From an uncultured Pelagibacteraceae bacterium (GTDB lineage: Bacteria > Pseudomonadota > Alphaproteobacteria > Pelagibacterales > Pelagibacteraceae): 64,000 bases of DNA. The translations under genes and the position numbers were made by a program. Location of the stretch: the NCBI GenBank assembly GCA_902517865.1, contig CABYDT010000005.1:20109-84108 (forward strand), in the 5' to 3' direction. Under the pieces are notes generated by a model. It ran no database searches. It had not been told where the DNA came from and saw only the letters and a program-made list of their open reading frames with translations. This document shows positions 35,672 to 47,063 of this stretch, in pieces; the stretch's first letter is position 1, and each line of letters opens with the position of its first letter.

Positions 35672-36571
35672 TTACTTAATGCTTTTACTTCTAACATACT
35701 TTGCAACATGAAGCATTTCATTCATATTGCCATTACAATGCAAAATTAAATCACATCCTGCAATTAAAGGTTGAATAGATCTCATTTTCAAATTTCCCTT
35801 TAACCCTTTCATGCAAATATCGTCTGTGATTATTTTTCCTTTAAAATTTAATTTTTTTTTTATTATATCTTGTAAAATATATTTTGAATATGTTGCGCAT
35901 TTTTTGTCAACATTTTTATAGTATATATGGGCAGTCATCATATAGTGCGATTTAATATTTTTAAAAGTTTCAAAATCATTTTTCATTAAAAATTCTTCAT
36001 TTTCTTTAATTGTCGGCAAGCTTAAATGACTATCACTAGTTGATAAACCATGACCGGGTGCGTGCTTACTGATACAAGATATTTTATTTAATTGGTAAAA
36101 GTCAATTACATAGTTTGCTATATTTATAATTTGTTTTTTTTTTGATGAAAAACATCTATCTTTTATGATTTTATGTGTTTTGCTATAAAGTATATCTAGC
36201 ACAGGATAGGCAACAGCATTTATACCTAATAATTTAAAAAGATTAACATTGAAATTTAAAAAATAATTTAATTCTTTTTTGTATTTTTTTCGATCTTTAT
36301 TATACATTTCACCAAAATATCTAGCTGAATATTTTTTTTGTGAAAAAATTTTATTAAATCTATTTATCTTTCCGCCTTCGTGATCAATTAAAAGTAATAA
36401 ATCATAATTTACAAGACTTTTGATATGATCAATTAATGATTTAAACTGGTGAATACTTGCTATATTTCTCTCAAAAAAGATTATACCATAAGGACGATAT
36501 TTTTTTATAAATAATATTTCTTTATTGGATAAGTAAGAATATTTAATTCCAAATATAGCATTTGTTATCAT
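35672..36571 (-). CDS. nagZ: Beta-N-acetylhexosaminidase NagZ (GH3)
   Basis: NagZ removes GlcNAc from muropeptides during cell-wall recycling. The 299-aa single-domain GH3 protein has IDHEGGKINRF, the flexible-loop catalytic His in KHAPGHGLSTSDSHLSLP, and the nucleophile region ITDDICMKGLKG. The protein is short by about 40 residues compared with common forms. It follows the small membrane gene and precedes scpA, as in other alphaproteobacteria. Confidence 0.92.
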   Translation of the reverse strand: MITNAIFGIKYSYLSNKEILFIKKYRPYGIIFFERNIASIHQFKSLIDHIKSLVNYDLLLLIDHEGGKINRFNKIFSQKKYSARYFGEMYNKDRKKYKKELNYFLNFNVNLFKLLGINAVAYPVLDILYSKTHKIIKDRCFSSKKKQIINIANYVIDFYQLNKISCISKHAPGHGLSTSDSHLSLPTIKENEEFLMKNDFETFKNIKSHYMMTAHIYYKNVDKKCATYSKYILQDIIKKKLNFKGKIITDDICMKGLKGNLKMRSIQPLIAGCDLILHCNGNMNEMLHVAKYVRSKSIK

Positions 36572-36816
36572 TTCAATAATTTCCAGTATGATTTTTCATT
36601 TTCAATTGATTTAAATTTTCCATTAATTTCGTTAAAATTTTTAAAGTTCTTTTCTTTTAAATGCACGATATTATCAGCTTCCTTTTCTAATAAATGTATG
36701 TAATTCTTTCTGCTTTCGGTTTTACTTTCAAAAAATAATTTTGAATTATAAAACTTAATATTCAATATTATAAATGACGTAACTATAAAATAATTTAAAA
36801 ATTTAAAATATTTCAT
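36568..36816 (-). CDS. Small single-pass membrane protein in the position of a SPOR protein
   Basis: This 82-aa protein (ATG 36816, sharing TGATG with the argS stop; a GTG lies one codon earlier) has a helix at about residues 7-22 and a charged, probably coiled C-terminus rich in Lys and Glu. The same place between argS and nagZ in many alphaproteobacteria holds a large SPOR-domain protein. No SPOR domain is visible here, so it may be a reduced relic that keeps only the membrane anchor. Function unknown. Confidence 0.6.
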   Translation of the reverse strand: MKYFKFLNYFIVTSFIILNIKFYNSKLFFESKTESRKNYIHLLEKEADNIVHLKEKNFKNFNEINGKFKSIENEKSYWKLLK

Positions 36817-38522
36817 CACATTTCTTTAACTATTGATACATTTAAAATATTTAACCCACTTTTAATAACAAAAAAAATTTTTTTTATTAAAAATAATCTT
36901 GCAGTAACTAAATCTTCGTTATTATTCTCTAAAATTCTCAATTTATCGTTACTTTTTCCAAGATTCCAATAAAAATGAAATAAAGAAGATAATTCGTATA
37001 AATAGTATGGAACTCGATGTGGCTCTAGATTTTTTACACTTAAAGATATTACTTTAGGCCATTCTGAAATTTTTTTTATAATATCTATTTCAGATTTATC
37101 ATTCAATAAACTTAGATTTGTAGATTTAATATCATCTTCAATATTTTTATTTAATTTTCTAAAAATTGAATGAATTCTCGCGCTGGCATATTGAACATAA
37201 AATACTGGGTTATCTTTAGACTTGTCTGTTACTATATCAAAATCAAAATCAATTTGAGAATCTGTGTTTCTGTAAACCATCATAAATCTAACAGCATCAC
37301 TTCCTACTGATGAAATAAGATCTTTAACTTCAATAAAATCTCCAGCCCTTTTTGACATTTTGTAAGGCTTTCCCGATTTATACAGCTTTACTAGTTGAGT
37401 TACTTTGCATTTGAAATCTATATTATTTTGAAGAGCAATAACACTTGAGGTAATTCTTTTTATATATCCTGCATGATCGGCTCCTAAAATATTAATATAT
37501 TTGTCAAAAGATCTTTCAATTTTATTTAAATGATATGCAATATCATTCGCAAAATAGGTCCATGAACCATCAGGTTTTTGTAACGCTCTATCCTCATCAT
37601 CACCAAAAGATGATGATTTGAATAAAAGTTGTTTCCTCTTAACCCAATTTTCATCTTTAATTGATTTAGGTTTTGGCAAAAATCCATCATATAAAAGATT
37701 TTCTTTTGTTAATTTTGTAACAACTTTTTCAATTATTTTCTGCTTTACTAAATTAGACTCGTATACAAAATTGTCGTGCTTAATACCTATTGACTCTAAA
37801 TTTGATTTTATTAGTTTCATTGCATGTAAAATAGACTCTTTTGAGAGTAAATCTTTTATTTTTTCAAAATTATCGTAATTATTTATTTTTTTTTCTTTTA
37901 TAATATCTTTAGCTATTTCTTTTATATACTGGCCTGGATATAAATTTTTATTTTCGGGAAATGTAGTTTTATGCAATATCTCTTTTATTCTATGATAAAC
38001 AGACTTAGCAAAAATATCTATTTGATTTCCATAATCGTTTACATAGTACTCTTTAACAACAGTATGACCAGCAAATTTCAGTAGATTGGCTAGAGTATCT
38101 CCATATACAGCTCCTCTACAGTGACCAACGTGCAAAGGCCCTGTTGGATTTGCTGATACAAATTCTAATAAAATTTTATTCCTTTTTAAATTTGGTACTC
38201 CATAGTTATCTCCCAAAGATGATAAAAATCCCGACCAAAAATCTTTTTTAAATTTAAAATTTATAAATCCTGGTTTTATTACATTAAATTGGTCAAATTC
38301 TTTAAAATTTTTCTTTAAGACTTCTTCAATTTGACAAGCAATATCATATGGATTTTTTTTTACCTTAGTAGATAAAATCATTGCTATATTAAAAGTTAAA
38401 TCGCCAAATTTTTCAAGTTTTGGTTTTTCAACTAAAAATTTATCTTCCAAATCAAAAAGTTCTACATTTTTGTCTTTTAATACTTTAATAAATTTTTGTT
38501 TATAATTTTCGAATATATTCAT
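36816..38522 (-). CDS. argS: Arginyl-tRNA synthetase
   Basis: Class I synthetase of 568 aa. The HIGH region is SANPTGPLHVGHCRGAVYGD near residue 120. The N-terminal Add-1 domain (DLTFNIAMIL) and the C-terminal DALR anticodon-binding domain (AVRFMMVYRN through RIHSIFRKL) are present. KMSKRAGDFIEV is the KMSKS-type loop. Overlaps dgt by 4 bases. Confidence 0.97.
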   Translation of the reverse strand: MNIFENYKQKFIKVLKDKNVELFDLEDKFLVEKPKLEKFGDLTFNIAMILSTKVKKNPYDIACQIEEVLKKNFKEFDQFNVIKPGFINFKFKKDFWSGFLSSLGDNYGVPNLKRNKILLEFVSANPTGPLHVGHCRGAVYGDTLANLLKFAGHTVVKEYYVNDYGNQIDIFAKSVYHRIKEILHKTTFPENKNLYPGQYIKEIAKDIIKEKKINNYDNFEKIKDLLSKESILHAMKLIKSNLESIGIKHDNFVYESNLVKQKIIEKVVTKLTKENLLYDGFLPKPKSIKDENWVKRKQLLFKSSSFGDDEDRALQKPDGSWTYFANDIAYHLNKIERSFDKYINILGADHAGYIKRITSSVIALQNNIDFKCKVTQLVKLYKSGKPYKMSKRAGDFIEVKDLISSVGSDAVRFMMVYRNTDSQIDFDFDIVTDKSKDNPVFYVQYASARIHSIFRKLNKNIEDDIKSTNLSLLNDKSEIDIIKKISEWPKVISLSVKNLEPHRVPYYLYELSSLFHFYWNLGKSNDKLRILENNNEDLVTARLFLIKKIFFVIKSGLNILNVSIVKEM

Positions 38523-39643
38523 TTTATTAAGTCGTTATATATCGTAAGTGCATACTTATCAGTCATACCTGCAATAAAATCACAAATATTTCTTTCCTTA
38601 GATTGAGACTCATGTTTTTCTTTTATTTTATCATAGTTTTTCAAATAATAATTAAAAAGTTGTTCGACAATATCTTCAGATTTTATATTCCATTTCGTTA
38701 TAAATTTATGATTATACATATTTCCTTTTAAAAAACTTCGTATTTCCATTAAAAGAAATTCGGTTTTTTTTGAAAAACTAACTAGATTTTTTCCGTATTT
38801 ATATACATCTTTGATTGTTTTAATTTTATTTTTTTTTATTCTTTTATTTGTCTCTTCTATCAAATCTGTAACCAGGTAATTAATTAAAAACCTATTTATC
38901 CCATAATTATTTAAACTTATTTTGTTTTTTTTTATAGCATTGTTAAAACTAGTAATCTGTTTTAAGTCTTCTAATGTAAACAAACCGGCTCTAAGCCCAT
39001 CATCAATATCATGACAATTATAGGCTATATCGTCTGAGATAGAGCTTATTTGTGCTTCTAATGATCCAATATCCATGTAATTTATTTTATATTTTTTTAT
39101 TTCTGGTAGGCTCTTTTCAATATGTTTGTAATTATTTACAATGCCATTATGTTTTATTAATCCGTCGATAGTATTTATTGTCAAATTTAATCCAGTATGC
39201 TTTTGATAAACTCTTTCTAAAAAAATCAGTATCCTAATAGTTTGTAAATTATGATCAAAACCACCATTGTTTGTCATACACTTATTCAGAGCACTCTCCC
39301 CTGCATGACCAAAAGGTGTATGACCGAGATCATGTGCTAAGCTTAGTGTTTCACACAAATCCTCGTTTAAACCAAGTACCCTAGCTATTGATCTAGAGAT
39401 TTGTGAGACTTCAATTGAGTGTGTGAGTCTGGTCCTAAAATGATCACCCTCATGATATACAAAAACCTGAGTTTTATGTTTTAATCTTCTAAAAGAGTTA
39501 CAATGTATTACTCTGTCTCTGTCTCTTTGATATTCTGTTCTATACTTTGATTTTTTAACTTTATATACCCTTCCTCTAAAATTTATGTCATTTGAGGAAA
39601 ATGTCGCTAATTTTTTATTATATTTATCTATAATTTTTTGCAT
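38519..39643 (-). CDS. dgt: Deoxyguanosinetriphosphate triphosphohydrolase-like protein
   Basis: An HD-domain dNTPase that hydrolyses dGTP to deoxyguanosine and triphosphate. The 374-aa protein shows YRTEYQRDRDRVIHCNSFRRL, the first His in THSIEVSQISRSIARVLG and the HD pair in LAHDLGHTPFGHAGESAL. This is the first gene of the dgt-argS-nagZ-scpAB-tatABC-serS run. It is divergent from erpA with 24 bases between start codons. Confidence 0.94.
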   Translation of the reverse strand: MQKIIDKYNKKLATFSSNDINFRGRVYKVKKSKYRTEYQRDRDRVIHCNSFRRLKHKTQVFVYHEGDHFRTRLTHSIEVSQISRSIARVLGLNEDLCETLSLAHDLGHTPFGHAGESALNKCMTNNGGFDHNLQTIRILIFLERVYQKHTGLNLTINTIDGLIKHNGIVNNYKHIEKSLPEIKKYKINYMDIGSLEAQISSISDDIAYNCHDIDDGLRAGLFTLEDLKQITSFNNAIKKNKISLNNYGINRFLINYLVTDLIEETNKRIKKNKIKTIKDVYKYGKNLVSFSKKTEFLLMEIRSFLKGNMYNHKFITKWNIKSEDIVEQLFNYYLKNYDKIKEKHESQSKERNICDFIAGMTDKYALTIYNDLIK

Positions 39644-39667
39644 TTTTAAATTATTTATTAGTTATTA

Positions 39668-39979
39668 ATGAATATTGAAATAACAGATAGAGCAAAAAAA
39701 GAAATTGCTAATATACTTAAAAACGAAGAAAAGGGATCTTTTTTTCGTGTTACCATTGAAGGCGGAGGTTGTTCTGGATTTAAATATATTTTTTCTATCG
39801 ACAAATCTGTCACTATTGATGACTTCAAAAATGATATGGTAGTAATAGACAAACTTAGTTTAAGTTACCTAAAAGACTCAATTTTAGACTATCAAGAAAC
39901 ACTAATAGAAAAAGCATTTAAAATTAAAAATCCTAATGCACAATCTTCTTGTGGCTGTGGAATTTCTTTCTCTCTGTGA
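39668..39979 (+). CDS. erpA: Iron-sulfur cluster carrier of the HesB/IscA/ErpA family
   Basis: A 103-aa A-type carrier with the three ligand cysteines in GGGCSGFKY and SSCGCGISF. It delivers Fe-S clusters to apo-enzymes; candidates in this window include LipA and IlvD. The neighbour of dgt and xthA in this class. Its tga stop overlaps the GTG of xthA (GTGA). Confidence 0.9.
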   Translation: MNIEITDRAKKEIANILKNEEKGSFFRVTIEGGGCSGFKYIFSIDKSVTIDDFKNDMVVIDKLSLSYLKDSILDYQETLIEKAFKIKNPNAQSSCGCGISFSL

Positions 39980-40749
39980 TTATTTCTAGCTGGAACATAA
40001 ATTCAGTAAGAATCAGAACTGAGATTATTAAAAATTATCTAGTTAAAGAAAAAATTGACATACTTTTGTTACAAGAAATTAAATGTCAAACAGACCAGTT
40101 TCCCTCTAAATTTTTTAATGATTTAGGGTATGAATGTTATGTTAGTGGTCAGAAATCGTATAATGGCGTAGCTATAATTAGCAAGTGTAAATTAAACAAT
40201 ATTGATATAAAAAGTTTTATAGATCCCAATAATCAGTCTAGATTTATATCAGCAGATATTGAAATAAAAAAAAAATCAACAAAAATTATTTGTATTTATC
40301 TACCTAATGGTAATCCCGTAGGAACAGAAAAATATTTATATAAAAAGAAATGGTTCAAAAATTTTTTTTGTTTTATAAAAAAAATGATTATTAAAAATAA
40401 AAATTTAATTATTGGTGGAGACTTTAATGTAATACCTGAAGATAAGGACGTCGACAATCCTGAAGATTGGGCTAATGACGCTTTATTCAAGTTAGAAATA
40501 AGAAAGGAATTTAGAAAATTATTGAATTTAGGATTTAAAGATTCTTTTAGACTGTTTGATAATAAAGATAAACAATATACATTTTGGGATTATCAAAGAG
40601 GTTCTTGGAATAAAAACAAAGGATTAAGAATTGATCACTTCTTAGTTTCGCAAAATTTAATAAATGATATTAAAAGTGTTAAAATTGACAAATATGTTCG
40701 AGCTTTAGAAAAACCTTCAGACCATGCACCTATCAAAATACACTTTTAA
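39976..40749 (+). CDS. xthA: Exodeoxyribonuclease III (AP endonuclease)
   Basis: Base-excision-repair enzyme that cuts at abasic sites and removes 3' blocks. The usual start MKIxSWNINS points to GTG 39976 (VIISSWNINSVRIR), giving 257 aa; an ATG at 39949 would run 30 bases into erpA. Catalytic blocks: LLLQEIKCQ, IIGGDFNVIPEDKDVDNP, LRIDHFLVSQ and the final His in KPSDHAPI. Converges on manC with a 17-base overlap. Confidence 0.95.
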   Translation: MIISSWNINSVRIRTEIIKNYLVKEKIDILLLQEIKCQTDQFPSKFFNDLGYECYVSGQKSYNGVAIISKCKLNNIDIKSFIDPNNQSRFISADIEIKKKSTKIICIYLPNGNPVGTEKYLYKKKWFKNFFCFIKKMIIKNKNLIIGGDFNVIPEDKDVDNPEDWANDALFKLEIRKEFRKLLNLGFKDSFRLFDNKDKQYTFWDYQRGSWNKNKGLRIDHFLVSQNLINDIKSVKIDKYVRALEKPSDHAPIKIHF

Positions 40750-41989
40750 CTCTTCCATATATATCGTCGTATCTAACAATATCACTTTCTTTTAAGATTT
40801 TTCCAATTTGAGCTTCATAAATAATAAGAGGTTTATTTGATTTGTTTTCAACCCTATGAATAGATTCTTTAGGTATAAAAACAGACTCATCCATTTTTTT
40901 TTTAATAATCTTATTATTTAATGTAATATGTGCTAATCCCTTTTTTATTATCCAATGCTCACTTCTATGGAAGTGTTTTTGTAAACTCAATTTCGCCTTT
41001 GATTTAACATATATTTCTTTAATCAAAAAATTTTCACCTTTAAATAAATTCGTATATTTGCCCCAGGGTCTAAAAAAAACATTTTTATTTGAAATATATT
41101 TATTTCTTTTTTTATAAAATATATTTAAAATTTCCTTCCAGCTCCCCAAATCACTCCAAGGAATATTTAGTTTAATAATATTAATATCTTCTGCTTTTTC
41201 TAAAATTGCATAGTCAAAAGAAATAGAAGTTATATTTTTAAATAGCTTACTATCTATTACATAAATTTTTTTATTAATTACTTTTGTTTTAGACTTGAAA
41301 TTTAAAAAAGTATCATGCAAAATATTATAAATCTTGGGGCTATATTTTTTATAATTATTTATAACCGACATTGTGTTTAGCAAGAACATTCCAGAGTTCC
41401 AGTATCCACCTTTTTTTATAATTTTTTTTGATAAGCTAAAACTTGGTTTTTCAAGAAATTTTTTTGCCTTAAAAATATTTTTATTTTTTTTCATTAAGAT
41501 ATATCCATACTCAGATGAGGGCATGTTGGGCTTAACTCCAAATAAAAAAATATTTTCATCTGTTAAATATTTTATATGCTTTTTAATTGTATTTATAAAT
41601 ATTTCTTTTTTTTCTATGTAATGGTCGCTGCTCAAGAAGATTAAAGGCTCGTTCCAGTTTATAGATTTTTTAAAGTTATTTTTATCTGAAAGTATATTTG
41701 CAAATACTGCTGATAATATTGCCGGTGCGGTATTTTTTTTTTCAGGTTCTAGTACAATTTTATATTTTTTAAAATTATTTTTTTTAAGAATATTTCTTAT
41801 TTTTTTTTCATAAATGCGATTTGTACTAATTATTGGATAATCAAAAAGAGAACTTTTGACTCTTTTAAGTGTTTGATCAAATAACGTCCAGGAACCAAAA
41901 TTTATAAATTGTTTTGGTCTAATATTTTTCTTGCTGTCCCATAATCTCGTACCCTCTCCTCCGCACAAAATGATAGGTCTTACTTTCAT
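40733..41989 (-). CDS. manC: Mannose-1-phosphate guanylyltransferase with phosphomannose isomerase-type cupin domain
   Basis: Makes GDP-mannose for surface polysaccharides. The 418-aa protein has the nucleotidyltransferase motif ILCGGEGTRLWDSKK with RPKQF (residues 8-28), FLSSDHYIEK and ILEKPSFSLSKK. Its C-terminal cupin includes FRPWGKYTNLFKG and LSLQKHFHRSEHWIIKKG, the type II isomerase domain. It is shorter than the usual 460-480 residues, mainly in the linker. GDP-mannose could serve the glycosyltransferases elsewhere in the window. Confidence 0.92.
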   Translation of the reverse strand: MKVRPIILCGGEGTRLWDSKKNIRPKQFINFGSWTLFDQTLKRVKSSLFDYPIISTNRIYEKKIRNILKKNNFKKYKIVLEPEKKNTAPAILSAVFANILSDKNNFKKSINWNEPLIFLSSDHYIEKKEIFINTIKKHIKYLTDENIFLFGVKPNMPSSEYGYILMKKNKNIFKAKKFLEKPSFSLSKKIIKKGGYWNSGMFLLNTMSVINNYKKYSPKIYNILHDTFLNFKSKTKVINKKIYVIDSKLFKNITSISFDYAILEKAEDINIIKLNIPWSDLGSWKEILNIFYKKRNKYISNKNVFFRPWGKYTNLFKGENFLIKEIYVKSKAKLSLQKHFHRSEHWIIKKGLAHITLNNKIIKKKMDESVFIPKESIHRVENKSNKPLIIYEAQIGKILKESDIVRYDDIYGRVKSVF

Positions 41990-43708
41990 TTAAATATCTG
42001 CGTAACATTTTTTTTCTTTAAATGCTCCAGGATGTGTTACAGCGCCATTTTGTGAGCTACCTACGCTTTGAGCATACTTCCAAAGAGTTCCGCTTCCGAA
42101 ATTTGGCTCTTTCTTTTTCCAAATCTTTTTTCTTTTTTCAATTTCATTATCATCTAATTCAACGTTTATAGATCCATTCTCGGCATCTATTATTATTTTA
42201 TCACCATCATTTAATAATCCAATCATGCCACCAACATACGCTTCTGGTCCGACATGACCCACACAAAAACCTCTTGTAGCGCCGGAAAATCTTCCATCTG
42301 TTATTAGAGCAACCTTTTCTCCCATCCCTTGTCCGTAAATCGCAGCAGTTGTTGAAAGCATTTCTCGCATTCCAGGACCGCCTTTAGGTCCTTCGTAGCG
42401 TATTACAATTACATCTCCTTCTTTATATTTTTTATTCTTCACCGCTTTAAATGCTTCTTCTTCACTGTCAAAACATTTTGCTTTTCCTACAAATTTTAAT
42501 TTTTTTAAACCCGCAACTTTTACAATCGCACCTTCGCTAGCTAAATTACCTTTTAAACCTATAACACCACCTGTTTTTGTAATAGGGTTGTCATAACTTC
42601 TCATAACTTTTTGGTCTTTGTTAAACTTTATATTTTTCAAATTTTCTTCCATTGTGTTACCTGTGACTGTTAAACATTTACCATTAATGTAACCACCATC
42701 GAGTAATGTTTTTAATAACATTGGTACACCACCTGCTTCAAACATATCTTTAGCAACATATTTACCACCAGGTTTTAGGTCCGCTAGGTAAGGTGTTTGT
42801 TTAAAAATTTTTGCTACATCTAATAAATCAAACTTTATACCACACTCATTTGCAATTGCTGGAAGGTGCAATGCTGCATTTGTTGATCCACCAGTAGCAG
42901 CAACAATAACAGCAGCGTTTTTTAAAGAGTCTAATGTTACGATATCTCTTGGTCTAATTTTATCCTTTAATAATCTCATAACCTGTGAGCCGCTTTCCAA
43001 TGCGTATTTATCTCTATCCAAGTATGGAGCAGGTGTGCCAGACGAATAAGGTAATGCCAAGCCAATCGCTTCTGATACGCAAGCCATTGTGTTGGCAGTA
43101 AATTGTCCGCCACACGCTCCCGCACTTGGGCAGGCATTTAATTCAAGCTCTTCAAGCTCCTCATCTGTCATTTTACCTGCCTCGTGCATGCCAACCCCCT
43201 CATAAACATCCACAACGGTAACATCCTTACCTTTAAACTTTCCTGGAAGGATTGATCCACCGTATAGAAATATACTTGGGACATTTAATCTACACATTGC
43301 CATCATTAAACCTGGCAAAGACTTGTCACAACCTGCTATACCGATTAATGCGTCATAACAGTGTCCTCTAACTGTTAGTTCTGTAGAGTCAGCTATTACC
43401 TCTCTTGAAATTAAAGATGATTTCATGCCTTCATGACCCATTGCGATACCATCAGTGACTGTAATTGTGCAAAATTCTCTTGGTGTACCACCATTTTTGT
43501 TTACGCCTTTTTTGGCACTCTGGGCTTGCCTCATTAAAGCAATGTTGCATGGAGCCGCCTCATTCCATGTAGATACAACGCCAACAAAAGGCTTTACAAC
43601 ATCTTCCTTTGTTAAGTCCATTGCGTAATAAAATGATCTATGAGGCGCTCTTTCCGGACCTAAGGTTGTATGTCTACTAGGTAATTTTTTTTTATCAATA
43701 TTTGTCAT
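41990..43708 (-). CDS. ilvD: Dihydroxy-acid dehydratase
   Basis: The Fe-S enzyme of branched-chain amino acid synthesis. The 572-aa protein has [19 protein letters not shown] and [18 protein letters not shown], which carry the cluster cysteines, and [19 protein letters not shown] near the C-terminus. It overlaps valS by 4 bases at its start and leaves no gap to manC. Confidence 0.97.
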   Translation of the reverse strand: MTNIDKKKLPSRHTTLGPERAPHRSFYYAMDLTKEDVVKPFVGVVSTWNEAAPCNIALMRQAQSAKKGVNKNGGTPREFCTITVTDGIAMGHEGMKSSLISREVIADSTELTVRGHCYDALIGIAGCDKSLPGLMMAMCRLNVPSIFLYGGSILPGKFKGKDVTVVDVYEGVGMHEAGKMTDEELEELELNACPSAGACGGQFTANTMACVSEAIGLALPYSSGTPAPYLDRDKYALESGSQVMRLLKDKIRPRDIVTLDSLKNAAVIVAATGGSTNAALHLPAIANECGIKFDLLDVAKIFKQTPYLADLKPGGKYVAKDMFEAGGVPMLLKTLLDGGYINGKCLTVTGNTMEENLKNIKFNKDQKVMRSYDNPITKTGGVIGLKGNLASEGAIVKVAGLKKLKFVGKAKCFDSEEEAFKAVKNKKYKEGDVIVIRYEGPKGGPGMREMLSTTAAIYGQGMGEKVALITDGRFSGATRGFCVGHVGPEAYVGGMIGLLNDGDKIIIDAENGSINVELDDNEIEKRKKIWKKKEPNFGSGTLWKYAQSVGSSQNGAVTHPGAFKEKKCYADI

Positions 43709-46347
43709 ACTACAGTGTTTACAATCTCCTTTAATTTATCCAGTTCTAAAGAGTTAGATTTTAATAATTCCCTTTCTTTATCAATAATATCTTTTGGTGC
43801 TTTTTGAATAAAATTATCATTATTAAGCTTATTTTTTGAAATTTCAATTATTTTCACTAAATTAGATATTTTTTTGTCTATTATTAACTTTTGCTTATTA
43901 ATATTTACGCTATCTTCAAACTTAATAGATATTTTTCTACCATCAACAATTATTGAAATAAAATTTTTATCTATATTTTCACAGATCCTATTAATTCTAG
44001 CTAATTTAGATAAAAAAATAATATTATCACTTATCAATTTGCTGTCTTTTTTATTTAAAGTTTTTAAACCAAGGTCAATTTTACTTCCAGGCATAATTGA
44101 TAATCGTGACTTTACAGATCTTATCTCTAGGATTAAATTTCTTAAAAATATTATATTATTTATTGTTTTTTTATTAATTTTTAATTTTAGGTCAGAATTA
44201 GTGTAATTTATTAAATAATTACCGTATATTTTTCTGAAATTGTGTTTAATCCAAAGCTCTTCAGTTATGAACGGCATAAAAGGGTGTAATAAAAACAAAA
44301 TTTCTTTTTGAATATACAGTAATACATTTTTAGTTTCTTCTATATCTTTTTTTATTTTGCCTTGAAATATCGGCTTAGTAAATTCAAGATACCAATCACA
44401 AAAAATATCCCAAATATATTGATAGGTCAACTTAGCTGCCTCATCAAAACGATAATTTTCAATCGACTTATTTATTAATTTTTTATGTTTTTCTAGTTCG
44501 TTTATAATCCAAAAATTAATTGATAGTTCTAGTTTTGATAATTTAATTTTTTTATTTAAAATCACTTGATTTTTTTTACTATAAGCAAAAATATTCCAAA
44601 TTTTTGTCAAAAAATTTCTATAGCCTTTGACTCTATCTGTAGATAATTTGACATCTCTTCCAGGAGAGCTCATTGATATGAGCGTAAAACGCAAAGAGTC
44701 TGCTCCATACAAATTAATTAAATTCAAAGGGTCGATAACATTTCCTTTAGATTTTGACATTTTTTGACCTTTTTCATCTCTTACCAACGCGTGTACGTAA
44801 ACTTTTCTAAACGGAACTTTTTTCATAAAAAATAATCCCATCATCATCATTCTTGCAACCCAAAAAAATATGATATCAAAACCTGTTACTAAAACACTTG
44901 AAGGATAATAATTCTTTAATTCATAATTTTTTTTCGGCCAATCCATCGTAGCGAAAGGCCATAGTGCTGATGAGAACCATGTATCAAGCACATCTTTATC
45001 CTGTTCTAGTACTATTTTTTTTTGTCCATATTTTTTTCTCGCAATTTTTTCAGCTTCTTTTTTATTTTCAGCAACTATAATTTCATTATTTTTTGTATAC
45101 CATGCGGGTATTTGATGTCCCCACCACAATTGTCTGGAGATACACCATGGCTCAATATTTTCCATCCATTGAAAATAAGTCTTACTCCAATTTTCTGGAT
45201 AAAAAACTGTTTCTTTATTTTTGACTTTCACAATCGCATTTTTTGCTATTTTTTTTGCATCTACAAACCATTGTTTAGTTAACAATGGCTCCACGACAAC
45301 TCCAGATCTATCACCAAAAGGAACTGTGTGTTTTATATCGTCTATTTTTTCTATTTGTTCTAAATTATTTAATTCTTTAATTAACTTTTCTCTTGCCTCA
45401 AAACGATCTAAATTTTGATAATTTATTGGAACATTTTTATTTAAAGTACCGTCTTTGTTCATAATATTAATTAATTCTAAATTATTTCTTTTTCCTACAT
45501 CATAATCATTATAATCGTGTGCAGGAGTAATCTTGACTACACCAGAGCCTTGCGTTGGATCAGCATATTCATCACTAATAATTTCAACTGATCTATTTGA
45601 AATTGGAATTTTAATTTTTTTTCCTAGATATTTTAAATATCTTTCGTCATTAGGATTTATAGCTACGGCGGTATCACCGAATAAAGTTTCTGGCCTTGTA
45701 GTGGCAATAACTAAAAAATTATTTGAACCTTCCAAATAGTATTTAATATAATATAACTTTCCGTTAACATCTTTTTGGTTTACCTCTAAGTCAGAAATAG
45801 CTGTTTTTAATTTTGGATCCCAATTTGTCAATTTTAGGTCTTTGTAAATAAGTTTCTTATTATATAATTCTACAAATACTTTTGTAACAGCTCGTGATAA
45901 TCCTTTATCCATTGTGAATCTTTCTCTTGACCAATCACAACTTGAACCTAATTTTTTTAATTGCAAGGTTATCGCGTTTCCAGATTTACGTTTCCACTTC
46001 CAGATTTCATTTATAAATTTATCACGTCCCAAATCTTGCTTTTTAATATTTTTTTCATTTAATTGTTTTTCCACTACCAGCTGTGTTGCTATACCAGCGT
46101 GATCAGTTCCGGGTTGCCAAAGTGTTTCGATTCCTTTGTTACGGTGATATCTTATTAATAAATCTTGGATAGAATTATTCAAAGCATGCCCCATGTGAAG
46201 ACTGCCTGTAACGTTTGGTGGAGGTATTACTATAACAAATTTTTTATTCTTTTTATTTTTGATTGGCTTAAAACACTTCTTTTTTTCCCATAAAGAATAT
46301 ATTTTTTTTTCGACTATTTTATGATTATAACTACTTGTTTTGCTCAT
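43705..46347 (-). CDS. valS: Valyl-tRNA synthetase
   Basis: Class I synthetase of 880 aa from ATG 46347 (TGATG overlap with the upstream stop). The HIGH motif is [17 protein letters not shown], the editing domain includes [17 protein letters not shown], and [13 protein letters not shown] is the KMSKS loop. The C-terminal coiled arm is present. Grouped with ilvD of valine synthesis. Confidence 0.97.
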   Translation of the reverse strand: MSKTSSYNHKIVEKKIYSLWEKKKCFKPIKNKKNKKFVIVIPPPNVTGSLHMGHALNNSIQDLLIRYHRNKGIETLWQPGTDHAGIATQLVVEKQLNEKNIKKQDLGRDKFINEIWKWKRKSGNAITLQLKKLGSSCDWSRERFTMDKGLSRAVTKVFVELYNKKLIYKDLKLTNWDPKLKTAISDLEVNQKDVNGKLYYIKYYLEGSNNFLVIATTRPETLFGDTAVAINPNDERYLKYLGKKIKIPISNRSVEIISDEYADPTQGSGVVKITPAHDYNDYDVGKRNNLELINIMNKDGTLNKNVPINYQNLDRFEAREKLIKELNNLEQIEKIDDIKHTVPFGDRSGVVVEPLLTKQWFVDAKKIAKNAIVKVKNKETVFYPENWSKTYFQWMENIEPWCISRQLWWGHQIPAWYTKNNEIIVAENKKEAEKIARKKYGQKKIVLEQDKDVLDTWFSSALWPFATMDWPKKNYELKNYYPSSVLVTGFDIIFFWVARMMMMGLFFMKKVPFRKVYVHALVRDEKGQKMSKSKGNVIDPLNLINLYGADSLRFTLISMSSPGRDVKLSTDRVKGYRNFLTKIWNIFAYSKKNQVILNKKIKLSKLELSINFWIINELEKHKKLINKSIENYRFDEAAKLTYQYIWDIFCDWYLEFTKPIFQGKIKKDIEETKNVLLYIQKEILFLLHPFMPFITEELWIKHNFRKIYGNYLINYTNSDLKLKINKKTINNIIFLRNLILEIRSVKSRLSIMPGSKIDLGLKTLNKKDSKLISDNIIFLSKLARINRICENIDKNFISIIVDGRKISIKFEDSVNINKQKLIIDKKISNLVKIIEISKNKLNNDNFIQKAPKDIIDKERELLKSNSLELDKLKEIVNTVV

Positions 46348-47000
46348 CAAAAAATAAATTTCACTTGATTTGATTTAAGATTATATAATAATGGAGCGGA
46401 AGCTTCAAACAATTGAGTCTTCTCATATTCGTCGTTGTTTTTGAGTATAAATTTACAAAAATATGATGGAAATTCATTTTCAGTATATATGGAATAAATT
46501 TTTCCATCTTTGTTAAGATATTTTGTCAAATAAAACGGAAATTGATTAATAGCACCATTGATAAAAATATGATCAAATTTTTTTTCTAATTTAATTTCAT
46601 TAAATTTTGTATTCAAAACTTGACAATTTGTAATTTTATTTATTTTTAAATACTCACGAAAAATTTTAACTAAATCAATATCTTCTTCCACGCTTACAAT
46701 TGACTTAAAAAACTTTCTAAATATAATTGAGCTATAACCGCTGCCACACCCAACATCTAATATTTCGTTTTTTTTATCGATTTGCATAAATGTTAAAATT
46801 TTGGCTAAATAATATGGTTTAAGCAAAAACCTTTTCTTAATGAATATATGATCATCAATATAGGCAATGCTTTTTGTATCAGGTGTTAAAAAATCTTCTC
46901 TATTTAGTGAGCTAAAAGCTACCAGGATTTTATCATTAGTAATTAAATTTGGTATTAATTGCCCGTTAATCATATAGTTTTTTTGATTTTCAAGAATCAT
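46347..47000 (-). CDS. Protein-L-isoaspartate O-methyltransferase family protein
   Basis: This 217-aa protein follows the PCMT pattern: an N-terminal helix with VAFSSLNREDFLTP, the SAM motif ILDVGCGSGYSSIIF near residue 80, SVEEDID, and FDHIFINGAINQFP. It may repair isoaspartyl damage, but the alphaproteobacterial version is diverged and lacks the canonical substrate-loop residues I would expect, so the substrate is less certain. It is the first gene of the minus-strand run to manC. Confidence 0.78.
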   Translation of the reverse strand: MILENQKNYMINGQLIPNLITNDKILVAFSSLNREDFLTPDTKSIAYIDDHIFIKKRFLLKPYYLAKILTFMQIDKKNEILDVGCGSGYSSIIFRKFFKSIVSVEEDIDLVKIFREYLKINKITNCQVLNTKFNEIKLEKKFDHIFINGAINQFPFYLTKYLNKDGKIYSIYTENEFPSYFCKFILKNNDEYEKTQLFEASAPLLYNLKSNQVKFIF

Positions 47001-47063
47001 GGTTTGAATAACTATCCAATCATATATATACCTCAGAATATTAAATATTAAGTATTATTAAAT

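Noticed and set aside
45022..45739. Several plus-strand frames of 65-86 aa within valS
   Set aside because: Antisense shadows with Phe/Ser/Ile-rich composition typical of reversed AT-rich coding sequence.
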